This document shows positions 12,926-20,643 of a DNA stretch of 23,800 nucleotides, piece after piece. The stretch's first letter is position 1. Each line of letters begins with the position of its first letter. The notes under the pieces were generated by a model that saw nothing but the letters and a program-made list of their open reading frames with translations, made no database searches and was not told where the DNA came from. Source of the DNA: a virus; the IMG/VR virus record IMGVR_UViG_3300006929_000121, positions 1 through 23,800 of that record; one strand, 5' to 3'. A program made the position numbers and the translations under genes.

Positions 12926-15087
12926 TAAACGCTTCTTTGTCTGTTAATTCCTGTGTTTCTATTACTTAAAAATATATCATTTCCTTTTATAACTCCCTCA
13001 ACTATTACATTCTGAGATCCCCCAAAGTTTTTCAATTGATCTAAAGGAATAACCGCTTCAGGACCTGCCTCACCAATTAAAGCCATTTGAGGTCCCATAA
13101 CTACGCCTCCATCTGCCATTGCTGGAATGTTCATTATTTTCCCTAAGTTCCCCAATATGTTTTTTGATGAAAAAGCAGCCTTTCCGATTCCCCGCAAACT
13201 TGCGGGCATGATAGCTGAGATTAAAGTCATAACAGCTAGTTGAACCATTAAACTTGTTATTGCTTTTTTTATGTTTTTAATAAACACATCAAAGAATTTT
13301 TCTTGAGAATTTAAAGCACTATCCAATGAACTTGTTAAAACATCTCCAAACATCATCCATCCAGCTTTTGCTATTTGTTGTGATTCTGTTAATTTTAAAG
13401 TGAAAAAATCTACATCCTGCATAACAGCACCCACAACCCTATTAGCATCTGAATATTCTTTGATTTTTTCAATTAAAGGATCTAATGACCTTGAATACTT
13501 TTCTGTTTCTTCTTTTGTGTTTTTAGTATTTGTTGAAAGATTTGTTGTTGTATGGTCTAATTTTTTAAACTCCTCATTTGCATCTTCTGTTTCAACCATT
13601 AACTTTGTGAGCATATTTGTTAAAGCTTCCGCCTCTTTGTTTAAATTGCCTATTCCCTCAACACCAGTTTTTGTTGTAAGCGTTTTTAATAACATATCCA
13701 ATGGAGTGAACCCCTCTGTTAATCCAAAATCTTCCAGAAAAGAAGTTCCAATATTTTGCTGTGATTCTAAAATTTCTTTTTGAATTTCAGTTAATCTACC
13801 TTTCAAAGCTTCAACTTGACTTGCTTTTAATAAACTATTTATTAAGTTCTCATTTGCTTGTTTTAATGTTTGTGTGCTTAACGTCGCCTCATCTAATTCA
13901 TCATAATAGCCTGGATAGGTCTTTTTTAAATCATCTAGAAGTTTCTTTTTGTGTTTTAAACTTGTGTTTTCGTCTTCTAATAAACTAGTTGAAACTTTAA
14001 TTTTTGTTAAATCCTCTGAAATGTTTTGTCTAGCTTGTGCGTTTACTTTTTCAATTTGTTTTTGTATACTAAATTGATTGTTTAGACGATTTATTACTTT
14101 TTCTAAAATTTTAACAAAAGCAATTGCTCCCACAATAGCCAAAAGATAGGGATTTGTTGCAGCTAATCTTGCAAACAAAGGAATCAATGAAGAAATTCCA
14201 ATTGATATTTTTCCTATAATTATTAAAATAGGGCCAATAGCTGCAATAAGAAGTGCCCAATTTACAATGCTTTTTTTAGTAGATGCGCTTAAGCTATTAA
14301 ATTTATCTACTAATTCTCTAAAAAAACGAATTGCTTTTTGTGCCATTGGGATTAAATGTTCTCCTAAAGAAATAGCAGCGTCCGTCAATTCTGCTTTTGC
14401 AATTCTCATTTGATTGGCAAAAGTGTGGGATGTCCTTTCAAAATCTCCAACAGCTTTGGAACTTTGTTTTAATGCAAGTTGATATGTAAGTTGTGCTTTT
14501 GCTACTCGGTCTAATTCTTTAAATACAAGTCCATGTTGCGCTGCAAACTCCTTTAAATCCGCTTCAGTAATTGCTATACCTAAAGATTTGATTGATTCTC
14601 TTTCTCCTAACAAAGCCTTAGTTAAAGCAGCAGAAGCACCCTCTGCTCCTCCACTAAAGTTTGTAAAGGAAGCTAAATCAACAGCCAATTCATTCACTTG
14701 TTTGGATAAATCAAGAGCAGATTGTTCTGTAAATCCAAATCCAACTAATAAATCTCCAGTATCAGATAATAATTTTTTGGCAGCTAAATCAGAAAGTCCA
14801 AAAGATTCAGAAAAAACTTTTGCTGTTTGTTCGGCCTCTGCTTGAATGCTAGAGAATACAGTTTTAAACTTTGAATCTGTTTGTTCAAAATCAGAAGCTA
14901 GTTTTAAAGAAGCCGCTCCCAGCCCTACAATTGGTAGTGTTAATCCAGTAGTTAAATTCTGCCCAGTTCTTTGAACATTCTTCCCAAACTTTTTGAGATT
15001 CTTTTGAGCTTTTTTCATTGCTCGGTCAAACCCTTTTAGGTCTGCACCAAATTTGAAATTTAAAAAACCAATTGCTTTACTTGCCAT
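12925..15087 (-). CDS. tape measure protein
   Basis: 720 residues. The N-terminus (GADLKGFDRAMKKAQKNLKK, then GLTLPIVGLGAASLKLA) is typical of phage tape measure proteins. It has hydrophobic segments at about 270-330 (NWALLIAAIGPILIIIG; NPYLLAIVGAIAFVKIL), a long helical region, and near the C-terminus the family motif ALIGEAGPEAVIPLDQL. It sets tail length and passes through the host membrane at injection. 720 residues suggests a tail of roughly 100 nm if the usual rule of about 0.15 nm per residue holds. It overlaps the GT stop by 11 nt. Confidence 0.93.
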   Translation of the reverse strand: MASKAIGFLNFKFGADLKGFDRAMKKAQKNLKKFGKNVQRTGQNLTTGLTLPIVGLGAASLKLASDFEQTDSKFKTVFSSIQAEAEQTAKVFSESFGLSDLAAKKLLSDTGDLLVGFGFTEQSALDLSKQVNELAVDLASFTNFSGGAEGASAALTKALLGERESIKSLGIAITEADLKEFAAQHGLVFKELDRVAKAQLTYQLALKQSSKAVGDFERTSHTFANQMRIAKAELTDAAISLGEHLIPMAQKAIRFFRELVDKFNSLSASTKKSIVNWALLIAAIGPILIIIGKISIGISSLIPLFARLAATNPYLLAIVGAIAFVKILEKVINRLNNQFSIQKQIEKVNAQARQNISEDLTKIKVSTSLLEDENTSLKHKKKLLDDLKKTYPGYYDELDEATLSTQTLKQANENLINSLLKASQVEALKGRLTEIQKEILESQQNIGTSFLEDFGLTEGFTPLDMLLKTLTTKTGVEGIGNLNKEAEALTNMLTKLMVETEDANEEFKKLDHTTTNLSTNTKNTKEETEKYSRSLDPLIEKIKEYSDANRVVGAVMQDVDFFTLKLTESQQIAKAGWMMFGDVLTSSLDSALNSQEKFFDVFIKNIKKAITSLMVQLAVMTLISAIMPASLRGIGKAAFSSKNILGNLGKIMNIPAMADGGVVMGPQMALIGEAGPEAVIPLDQLKNFGGSQNVIVEGVIKGNDIFLSNRNTGINRQRSV

Positions 15088-15735
15088 GTTCTATTCTTTT
15101 TTTATATAATTCTGCCTTACTTTTTAAATCTTCAAAATCTATTTTCGTTGTGTCTTTCTCCCATTCAAATTTACCTAAATCCTGAGGCTTTAAACTCTTA
15201 CCTTTTGAAAGCTGGATGTTTAATAATAAACAAGTGCTCCATCTCGTTCTTTCCCAATCACTTCTTTGCCTCATATTCTCCAACTCATAAAACCCATCAA
15301 CCTTGTTCCAAAACTCTCTTGGTAACATGTCATAAAAATCATCAACATTCATTCCCAATTGTCCGAATGCTATCCTCTCAAGTTGTGGCCAAGTTAGCTC
15401 TTCTTTGCTCTCTTGGCCTTTGGCTTTTTTTCTTCATCTCCCACCATTGCTCTTCCTAATATTTCAAAAGCTTTTTCCATACAGTCCATATGTCCGTCAA
15501 ACATATCTGTAACGTCATCTATTGAATAATGGAAAGGTTGTTTTGCAGCTCTGTAACCATCTTCTAATCCACAATAAATCAAACTAAACGCATCATTGAA
15601 AGTCATTTTTCCCTCTGATAATTTATTTAAGTCATTCATTGTTGCTCCAGTCATTACGCTATATTTTCTTAATGCATTAAAACCAAACCTGATTGGCATC
15701 TTATGTTCTCCAATCTCTAATATTTCATATTTCAT
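15077..15735 (-). CDS. tail assembly chaperone GT, made by -1 frameshift
   Basis: A fusion of 219 residues. The first 104 come from the G frame, up to the AAG of A AAA AAG at 15424-15430. The next 115 are read in the -1 frame beginning GCC at 15422-15424 and ending at 15077. The -1 frame is open from the shift site and reads LTWPQLERIAFGQLGMNVDD, then PREFWNKVDGFYELEN, which is the conserved T-domain of phage tail chaperones. An ATG inside (15352-15350) or TTG (15358) would skip the conserved LTWPQLERIAFG part, so separate translation is unlikely. GT binds the tape measure, whose gene overlaps the end by 11 nt. Confidence 0.88.
15387..15430 (-). promoter_or_regulatory. programmed -1 ribosomal frameshift site
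   Basis: The heptamer A AAA AAG (15424-15430) is in the correct phase near the end of the G gene, nine codons before its stop. Five nt later GGCCAAG (15412-15418) can pair with CTTGGCC (15387-15393): a perfect 7-bp stem with an 18-nt loop. Heptamer, spacer and stem match known stimulators such as dnaX of E. coli, which uses the same heptamer. Confidence 0.88.
15394..15735 (-). CDS. tail assembly chaperone G
   Basis: 113 residues: MKYEILEIGEHKMPIRFGFN, FSLIYCGLEDGYRAAK, and a basic tail GDEEKKPKAKRAKKS. Length, place between the tail tube and tape measure genes, and the frameshift into GT identify it as a lambda G analogue. It coats the tape measure during tail assembly and is not found in the finished virion. 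Its start follows the structured gap 15736-15824. The zero-frame stop lies nine codons after the slippery site, as in other G/GT pairs. Confidence 0.85.
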   Translation of the reverse strand: MKYEILEIGEHKMPIRFGFNALRKYSVMTGATMNDLNKLSEGKMTFNDAFSLIYCGLEDGYRAAKQPFHYSIDDVTDMFDGHMDCMEKAFEILGRAMVGDEEKKPKAKRAKKS

Positions 15736-15750
15736 TTCTAAGTGTTTTTG

Positions 15751-15809
15751 TCTTTTCTGATAATAAAGAAACCTACCCCCCTACTCAGAAAAGAAAACAG
15801 GGAGGCAGG
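15751..15809 (-). terminator. terminator-like hairpin in pseudoknot topology
   Basis: On the minus strand CCTGCCTCCC (15800-15809) pairs with GGGGGGTAGG (15772-15781): ten pairs, two of them G-U, followed by TTTCTTTATTA. This looks like a rho-independent terminator 15 nt after the tail tube stop. Its loop contains TCTTTTCTGA (15785-15794), perfectly complementary to TCAGAAAAGA (15751-15760) downstream of the T-rich stretch. The two stems interlock as an H-type pseudoknot with loops of 5, 3 and 11 nt, or exclude each other. The GC-rich patch stands out in AT-rich surroundings. Confidence 0.7.
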
Positions 15810-15824
15810 ATCTTAAAATTGTTA

Positions 15825-16274
15825 TTAAGCAATAGTTTGTGTTAAAGCTCCACTTCCTTGAAAAGATACTGAAAATGTTGCTGTATCTTCTAAAGGTGCT
15901 GTTAAACTTGCAGAGGTTACCCATACACTACCAGTATATTTTGTATCTCCAGATGTTGAACCAGTTGTTCCAAAAGTTACATCTAATTTTGCTCTTGTAT
16001 GAATCATATCTGTAAATAACTCGCTTAATGTTAATCCTCCTATTGCTCCCCCTGATGCATCTAAGTAAGCATATAAAGCGTCGCAAGAAATATCCCAAGA
16101 TCTTAATCCTTCCATGTGCTCTTCCCAAGCCCCGCTTTCCTTATTTGTGGTCCCTCTGGTAGAGTGATTTATGTTTATTGTTGCGTTTGTTGCGTAAGCG
16201 ATTAAAGTCGCAGAACCCCCTGAAGGAGTTATATATACACTTAAATCAGTTCCGTTTAATTGTCCATTTGCCAT
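15825..16274 (-). CDS. major tail tube protein
   Basis: 149 residues beginning MANGQLNGTDLSVYI and rich in G, S, T and beta-strand patterns. It has the AYATNATININHSTRGTTNK and ESGAWEEHMEGLRSW stretches typical of the TP901-1-like tail tube family (phage major tail protein 2 type). Many copies polymerise into the tail tube. It is preceded by an A-rich leader (AAAATAAAAAAAA before ATG), as expected for a highly expressed Bacteroidota phage gene, and followed by a terminator-like structure. It lies between the two small unknowns and the chaperones. Confidence 0.9.
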   Translation of the reverse strand: MANGQLNGTDLSVYITPSGGSATLIAYATNATININHSTRGTTNKESGAWEEHMEGLRSWDISCDALYAYLDASGGAIGGLTLSELFTDMIHTRAKLDVTFGTTGSTSGDTKYTGSVWVTSASLTAPLEDTATFSVSFQGSGALTQTIA

Positions 16275-16304
16275 TTTTTTTTATTTTATAAATTTATAAT
16301 TATT

Positions 16305-16526
16305 TTATTTTTGCCCTTTTTGAGCTTTTTTTGTTTTCGTTTCTTTTTTGTTTTTAATATCTTGAGTTTCCCCAAATCCATTTTTTAAAAACCAATCTAT
16401 TCCGTCTTTTGTTGTTGGTATTTTTGTTCCAACTGGTAATAATTTACTCCCTCTTTGATAATCTTTTTTAAGTTCAAATAGATAAAGTTTTAATTCTGAA
16501 TTGTAATATTTTCCGTATTTATTCAT
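16305..16526 (-). CDS. small basic hypothetical protein
   Basis: 73 residues starting MNKYGKYYNSELKLYL, with a lysine-rich tail (KKETKTKKAQKGQK) that is probably disordered. The frame is open to ATGs at 16556 and 16538 inside the previous gene. I chose the ATG at 16526 because it follows the previous stop directly in a TAAAAAAATG context. It lies between the tail terminator and the tail tube genes, so a role in tail assembly is possible. No family is recognised. Confidence 0.65.
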   Translation of the reverse strand: MNKYGKYYNSELKLYLFELKKDYQRGSKLLPVGTKIPTTKDGIDWFLKNGFGETQDIKNKKETKTKKAQKGQK

Positions 16527-16530
16527 TTTT

Positions 16531-16764
16531 TTATTCATTTTTGTCAATCCAACCATTATCTGGATTGTTGATTATTTCAATTATTTCACTATGAGAATAA
16601 ACCTTTTCCCCATCCAAAAAAGGAGGTATATCTCCCACAAATTTTAGAATTGTTTTACTCCCATCCAAACTATATCTTAAGGTTGATTTTGATGTTTCAA
16701 TAACTTGTTTGAAATCTACCGCCTCAACCATTTCTTTATTTATTATAACATACTTTTTTTCCAT
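16531..16764 (-). CDS. small hypothetical protein in tail region
   Basis: 77 residues from the ATG at 16764 (MEKKYVIINKEMVEAVDFKQ), ending NNPDNGWIDKNE. A longer start at 16791 would overlap the LamG gene by 23 nt; the chosen start leaves 4 nt. It has mixed alpha and beta character without a recognisable domain. It resembles small proteins seen beside tail tube genes in flavobacterial phages, but this is only an impression. Confidence 0.65.
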   Translation of the reverse strand: MEKKYVIINKEMVEAVDFKQVIETSKSTLRYSLDGSKTILKFVGDIPPFLDGEKVYSHSEIIEIINNPDNGWIDKNE

Positions 16765-16768
16765 ATCT

Positions 16769-17854
16769 TTATTCTGGAACATCAGCTTCAAAGTCTGTTG
16801 ATGTCATGTTAGTCATTGTTCCATTATTGTTTCCAGTTTCATCTACAATTGTTGGATAAGTTGCAATAGGATTTCCTACTATACCTCCATCTCCCATTTT
16901 CCAGTAACCTTTCATATTTGCAACAGGTTGAGGATTAAATGGTAATCCATCATTGTAAAGATTTGAAACCTCTGTTCCACTAAGTGTTTTATTGAATAAT
17001 ACTACTTCATCAATATTCCCTTTCCAAAAATTCCCTCCCTCAGCATTGTTTCCAATTGCTGCTGCTGAAAAAGTTCCAGTAAATGTTCCACTTATTGCAT
17101 TAGCTTGTTTTAAAGTTCCGTCTAAATAAATAGAAAGATTCCCACTTGAATCCCAAGTTGATGAAACGTGATGCCATAAACCATCTGCCTCAACTACATC
17201 AGTTAAAACTGCCAATGTTGCTGTTCCTCCAGCTTTATAAACAGTTCTCAACTCATTACTTGAAGCATGATAAAAAACTCTTATGTTATTATTACTGTCC
17301 TCAAAAAGACGTATTATATCAACACTAGATGCGGTTGTTTCCAATTTAAACCATGCAGAAATTGAACCTGTATTTTTTACAGAACTCATTCCAGTAACTC
17401 CCAAAGAAACAAAATCATCAACCCCATCAAAATGAGTTGAATAAATATTATTAAATGAATTTATGATTCTGATATTAAAGTTTAAAGATTTTCTATAAAT
17501 ACCATCACTACCACTCATATCGTCAAATACGTCATCATAACCATCAAAATCAATTGCTTGAATATTTACAGCGTTATAAACTCCATTAACTCTGTCAAGT
17601 GCTGTTCTTATATAGTTTGCAAGTTTGGAAGCTTCTGAGTATGTTTTACAATAAGCTGAAACCATTATATTTGCAGTATCTAATAAAGCAACAGAATCTT
17701 TTTGTCCCTCTGGTTCATCAGATGAAACATCATAGACAATAAAAGGAAATGCTGAGGTTTGCTTCATTACATTTGGAGCAATCCTTGTTCCTACCATTGA
17801 TGATACTGCTATGTTATCATTTAAAATTTTATATATTGCTTTTCCTATATCCAT
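16769..17854 (-). CDS. tail terminator (DUF3168-like) fused to LamG domain
   Basis: 361 residues in two parts. About 1-132 (MDIGKAIYKILNDNIAVSSM, GTRIAPNVMKQTSAFPFIVY, ANIMVSAYCKTYSEASKLAN) fits the DUF3168/tail-completion family, which caps the tail and joins it to the neck. From about 138 (YSTHFDGVDDFVSLG) to the end lies a concanavalin/LamG-like domain with GSISAWFKL, WHHVSSTWD, GNLSIYLDGT and GNIDEVVLFNKTLSGTEVSN. Such domains usually bind sugars. Tail terminators are normally about 130 residues, so the added domain would project from the neck of the virion. It lies 1 nt after the gp10-like gene, which supports the first assignment. Confidence 0.8.
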   Translation of the reverse strand: MDIGKAIYKILNDNIAVSSMVGTRIAPNVMKQTSAFPFIVYDVSSDEPEGQKDSVALLDTANIMVSAYCKTYSEASKLANYIRTALDRVNGVYNAVNIQAIDFDGYDDVFDDMSGSDGIYRKSLNFNIRIINSFNNIYSTHFDGVDDFVSLGVTGMSSVKNTGSISAWFKLETTASSVDIIRLFEDSNNNIRVFYHASSNELRTVYKAGGTATLAVLTDVVEADGLWHHVSSTWDSSGNLSIYLDGTLKQANAISGTFTGTFSAAAIGNNAEGGNFWKGNIDEVVLFNKTLSGTEVSNLYNDGLPFNPQPVANMKGYWKMGDGGIVGNPIATYPTIVDETGNNNGTMTNMTSTDFEADVPE

Positions 17855-17855
17855 T

Positions 17856-18413
17856 CTAATATCCTAAACTTCCGTATTTTTTTAATCTGTTCTCATGTCT
17901 TTTTAAAGCTGAAGTAAAAATCTTTTCAGCATTTCTAAATCCTTTTGCTAGAACAGAACTACTTTGTTGATTCCATGCTCTCATCATATAAGGATTGGCT
18001 TTTGTTGTTCCTCCATGAACTAACTTATGACCGTATTCCACCCATGCACCAAAATATCCCCCTTTATTTTTTGCAAATTTTCCTTTTACTCTTGGGCCTA
18101 TATATGCTCCATGAATCCAGCTTTGTCTTGAAGCATTAGTTCTGTAAAATTTTATAGACTTTTTAAGAGTTCCTCTTGATATTGTCAATTTTTTATTTGG
18201 GGGATATGCAACTCCAACTCTTCCAGTAGTGCCTGGATCTAACAAAGGAGCTTCTCTTTCTGCAGCAGCTAATAAATCTTTCGTTGAAACCTTCCAAAAT
18301 TTCCCCCAAATTTTATCTTGATGTAATTGGTTGGGAAGTTGTTTAAACATCCTGTCAATAGCTTGAAGTCCCTCAAGTTCAACCGATACATTATTTGCAG
18401 TTTTTACAGCCAT
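17856..18413 (-). CDS. HK97 gp10-like neck/tail component
   Basis: 185 residues beginning MAVKTANNVSVELEGLQAID. The central GTLKKSIKFYR, YIGPRVKGKFAKNKGGYFGAWVEYG and HGGTTKANPYMMRAWNQ follow the HK97 gp10 family pattern (G..K.S......, EYG, ..PF..PA). It belongs to the head-tail connection. It sits in the standard order: connector, adaptor, gp10, tail terminator. It starts with a TAATG overlap on the adaptor gene. At 185 residues it is somewhat longer than many members, with a basic C-terminal helix. Confidence 0.85.
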   Translation of the reverse strand: MAVKTANNVSVELEGLQAIDRMFKQLPNQLHQDKIWGKFWKVSTKDLLAAAEREAPLLDPGTTGRVGVAYPPNKKLTISRGTLKKSIKFYRTNASRQSWIHGAYIGPRVKGKFAKNKGGYFGAWVEYGHKLVHGGTTKANPYMMRAWNQQSSSVLAKGFRNAEKIFTSALKRHENRLKKYGSLGY

Positions 18414-18742
18414 TATTGATTATCCTTTATTCTTGTTTCTAATTCCAAAAATTGTTCTCTTCCATCTATTTGTTTAATCCCATGAATTATGTAAGTTTCA
18501 GTTTCAAATTCAACTCTGTATGTTGTTTTAATCTCAACGCCTAAATTTCTAACATAAAAAATAAGGTCTGTTCTATTAACTTGTTCTTGAGATTCTTCTT
18601 TTCTGTTACTACTATCCCAGTCTGCTTTTGCCCATAACGTGTAAAGAGTAGCATAAACTTTTGTTTCCTCTCCATATTTATTTCTTGTATAAGTGGGAGA
18701 TAAAATCTTAATTCTTCTATCAAGTTGTCCTATACTTAACAT
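18413..18742 (-). CDS. head-tail adaptor (head closure)
   Basis: 109 residues: GQLDRRIKILSPTYTRNKYG at the start, LYTLWAKADWD in the middle, and YIIHGIKQIDGREQFLELE at the end. This is the pattern of the phage head-tail joining family (HK97 gp7/SPP1 gp16 type), which forms the ring that closes the connector after packaging. It overlaps the connector gene by 7 nt and the gp10-like gene by TAATG. Confidence 0.88.
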   Translation of the reverse strand: MLSIGQLDRRIKILSPTYTRNKYGEETKVYATLYTLWAKADWDSSNRKEESQEQVNRTDLIFYVRNLGVEIKTTYRVEFETETYIIHGIKQIDGREQFLELETRIKDNQ

Positions 18743-19314
18743 ACTTGAATTTTATATTGGTTTAATAAATATTGACTTGATAAAGGAAGTTCTGTTGCTG
18801 TTCGGCCTGTGATTACAGTCTGGCGGTTTTCATACCAGTTTCCAATGGTTAATAAAACAGCCTGTTTAATACCATCAGGAACATCCGTTGAAGCTGTTCC
18901 ATATCCAACTGTATATTTTACCTCTACAGCGTTTATTCTATCAGCTAAAGTTGGAAGTTCCCCATCAACAGCCAATCCAATTCTTGCAGGTTTTGAAGCG
19001 TTATCCAAAATGTAATTTGAAGCGGCTAATGTTTGCAAAGAATCATTTGAATCATAATATTTTATATGTGTAAGAGCTGATACTGGACTTTTATATAGTC
19101 TATAAACTTCCATCCAATTATCACTGTATTGTGTTACTAATGTATCCATGAAGTATTGGTTAGTATATTCCTCACAAGATTGAGTTGCTGCTTTAATTAA
19201 ATTGTCAATTAAAGTATCATCTGCAGTTGTGTCAACTTTTAAGAAATCCTTTGCTTCAGCTGTAGTAAACAATGGATTTGTTGCTAAGGTATTTACTTTT
19301 AAACTTCTATACAT
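18736..19314 (-). CDS. gp6-like head-tail connector
   Basis: 192 residues. TTAEAKDFLKVDTTADDTLIDNLI and CEEYTNQYF are the marks of the gp6-like connector family (phage QLRG/gp6-like). LPTLADRINAVEVKYTVGYG, VPDGIKQAVLLTIGNWYENR and a C-terminal helix follow in normal order. It forms the ring under the portal. The start at 19314 has an A-rich leader (AAAAAATAAAAAAAATG) and follows the capsid terminator, so its transcription depends on read-through. Confidence 0.9.
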   Translation of the reverse strand: MYRSLKVNTLATNPLFTTAEAKDFLKVDTTADDTLIDNLIKAATQSCEEYTNQYFMDTLVTQYSDNWMEVYRLYKSPVSALTHIKYYDSNDSLQTLAASNYILDNASKPARIGLAVDGELPTLADRINAVEVKYTVGYGTASTDVPDGIKQAVLLTIGNWYENRQTVITGRTATELPLSSQYLLNQYKIQVC

Positions 19315-19328
19315 TTTTTTTATTTTTT

Positions 19329-19364
19329 AAAAAAAAAGGACTGGCCATTTAAAACCAGCCCTTT
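19329..19364 (-). terminator. rho-independent terminator after major capsid gene
   Basis: On the minus strand AAAGGGCTGG (19355-19364) and CCAGTCCTTT (19335-19344) pair over ten positions, one a G-U, with a 10-nt loop, followed directly by six more T (19329-19334). It lies about 18 nt after the capsid stop. It would lower expression of the neck and tail genes relative to capsid. Confidence 0.93.
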
Positions 19365-19382
19365 CTTAATTATATAATCAAC

Positions 19383-20618
19383 TTACGCTGTTAAAGTTGT
19401 AAATTTAACAAAAGATGCACCATCTGCAACTCCCCAATCAAAGTGGTTATTCATTACAAGTCTAACCTCATTAGTAGTAGCAGCAGAATAAGGATCTACT
19501 ATAATGTTAGATGGTCCGAATTGTGCAAAATAAACTCTACCAAAATCTCCAAACATACCATCTCCAGACGCGCCAGCAGATTTAGCAGGAGCAGAAGAGA
19601 AGTATCCTGGATATCCAGCCAATCTATCATCTACATATAAAGGATATGTTGAAGCAACTTGAGCTTCTTTCTTTATAGCAGAATATAATTCCCAAGAATT
19701 AACGAAAGATAAATTCCCGTCTAATCCATGATCATCAGCGATAGTTTGGATAGCTTCTAACATATCAGAAGCAATAGAACCTGAACCAAAAGTAGCTTCA
19801 GTAAATGTTAAAGTTCCAGTAGTTCCAACAATACAACCAGGAGCATTTGAAACATTAGAAGAAGCAAACATTGCAGCATCAATTTGAGTTGCCATATTTC
19901 TTCCCATATCTCTCATCACAGAAGCTTCAGCAGCTGGTCCGTTTTGAGCTAAGATAACATTAGAGATGTCAGCATAACCTGTTACTCTTTTTGGAGTTAA
20001 AGTAACTTTTCCAAAGTTTGCACCACCATCAGAAGCAGCAGCAACTTCAGCACCCCAAGCAACAGTAGATCCTCCAGCGATAGGAAGAACAGTATCTGCA
20101 GCAACAGTTCCAAGATCGTTAAGACCTACTCTGTTATAAAGACCAGAAGCTTGTAAACTATCAACATACGCTCCAACTGATGTTGGTGCAATAGCAGAGT
20201 TAGTTTGGTCAATTGCTCTTTCTTCTTTCATCATTGTTGGAATACCAATTCCTTGCAAAGATTTTCTACTCTCTACCTCTGCCTCCTGATGCATTTCCAA
20301 CTCTAATCCCGTTAGTTGTCCACCATTTCTGATTTCACTAACAGCCTTAAATAAAGACCATCCTCTTGTTGCTTTGTCAGTGTTTACTTTTTGAACTGGA
20401 GTTCCTGAAAACTTTGCATTATTTCTAATCTCAGTCTCAACTTTCTCAGCTCTTTCAATTTTTACAGATAAGTCATCTGCTTTTTTTAGAAGTGAATCCA
20501 TGTCATTATTCTCCTCAGTAGTTAAATCTCTTTCTTCTGCTGTTGCAGTTAATTTGATAACTTCTAATTCTGAAATAATATCATTTCTCAATTCTTTCAA
20601 TTCAATACTTGATTTCAT
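19383..20618 (-). CDS. major capsid protein, HK97 fold
   Basis: 411 residues. About 1-75 is a charged coiled coil (ELRNDIISELEVIKLTATAE, LLKKADDLSVKIERAEKVET) matching the HK97 delta domain that acts as scaffold and is removed by the protease. The rest has the HK97 pattern: GAYVDSLQASGLYNRV, WGAEVAAASDGG, KRVTGYADISNVIL, IDAAMFASSN, YVDDRLAGYPG, and a final RLVMNNHFDWGVADGASFVK. The 5' leader is A- and T-rich (AAAAATTTTTAAAAATG). It is followed by a strong terminator, and its coding sequence is visibly richer in GCA and other preferred codons than its neighbours, as for a very abundant protein. Confidence 0.95.
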   Translation of the reverse strand: MKSSIELKELRNDIISELEVIKLTATAEERDLTTEENNDMDSLLKKADDLSVKIERAEKVETEIRNNAKFSGTPVQKVNTDKATRGWSLFKAVSEIRNGGQLTGLELEMHQEAEVESRKSLQGIGIPTMMKEERAIDQTNSAIAPTSVGAYVDSLQASGLYNRVGLNDLGTVAADTVLPIAGGSTVAWGAEVAAASDGGANFGKVTLTPKRVTGYADISNVILAQNGPAAEASVMRDMGRNMATQIDAAMFASSNVSNAPGCIVGTTGTLTFTEATFGSGSIASDMLEAIQTIADDHGLDGNLSFVNSWELYSAIKKEAQVASTYPLYVDDRLAGYPGYFSSAPAKSAGASGDGMFGDFGRVYFAQFGPSNIIVDPYSAATTNEVRLVMNNHFDWGVADGASFVKFTTLTA

Positions 20619-20643
20619 TTTTAAAAATTTTTATTATTATTAT

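Noticed and set aside
15077-15358. The T region as a separate gene starting at TTG 15358
   Set aside because: The conserved segment LTWPQLERIAFG lies upstream in the same frame, and a frameshift site with a stem joins it to G. A separate start would remove the conserved part.
15965-16128. Overlapping minus-strand ORF in the tail tube gene
   Set aside because: It is an alternate frame of a confidently assigned structural gene, with an implausible composition and no start context.
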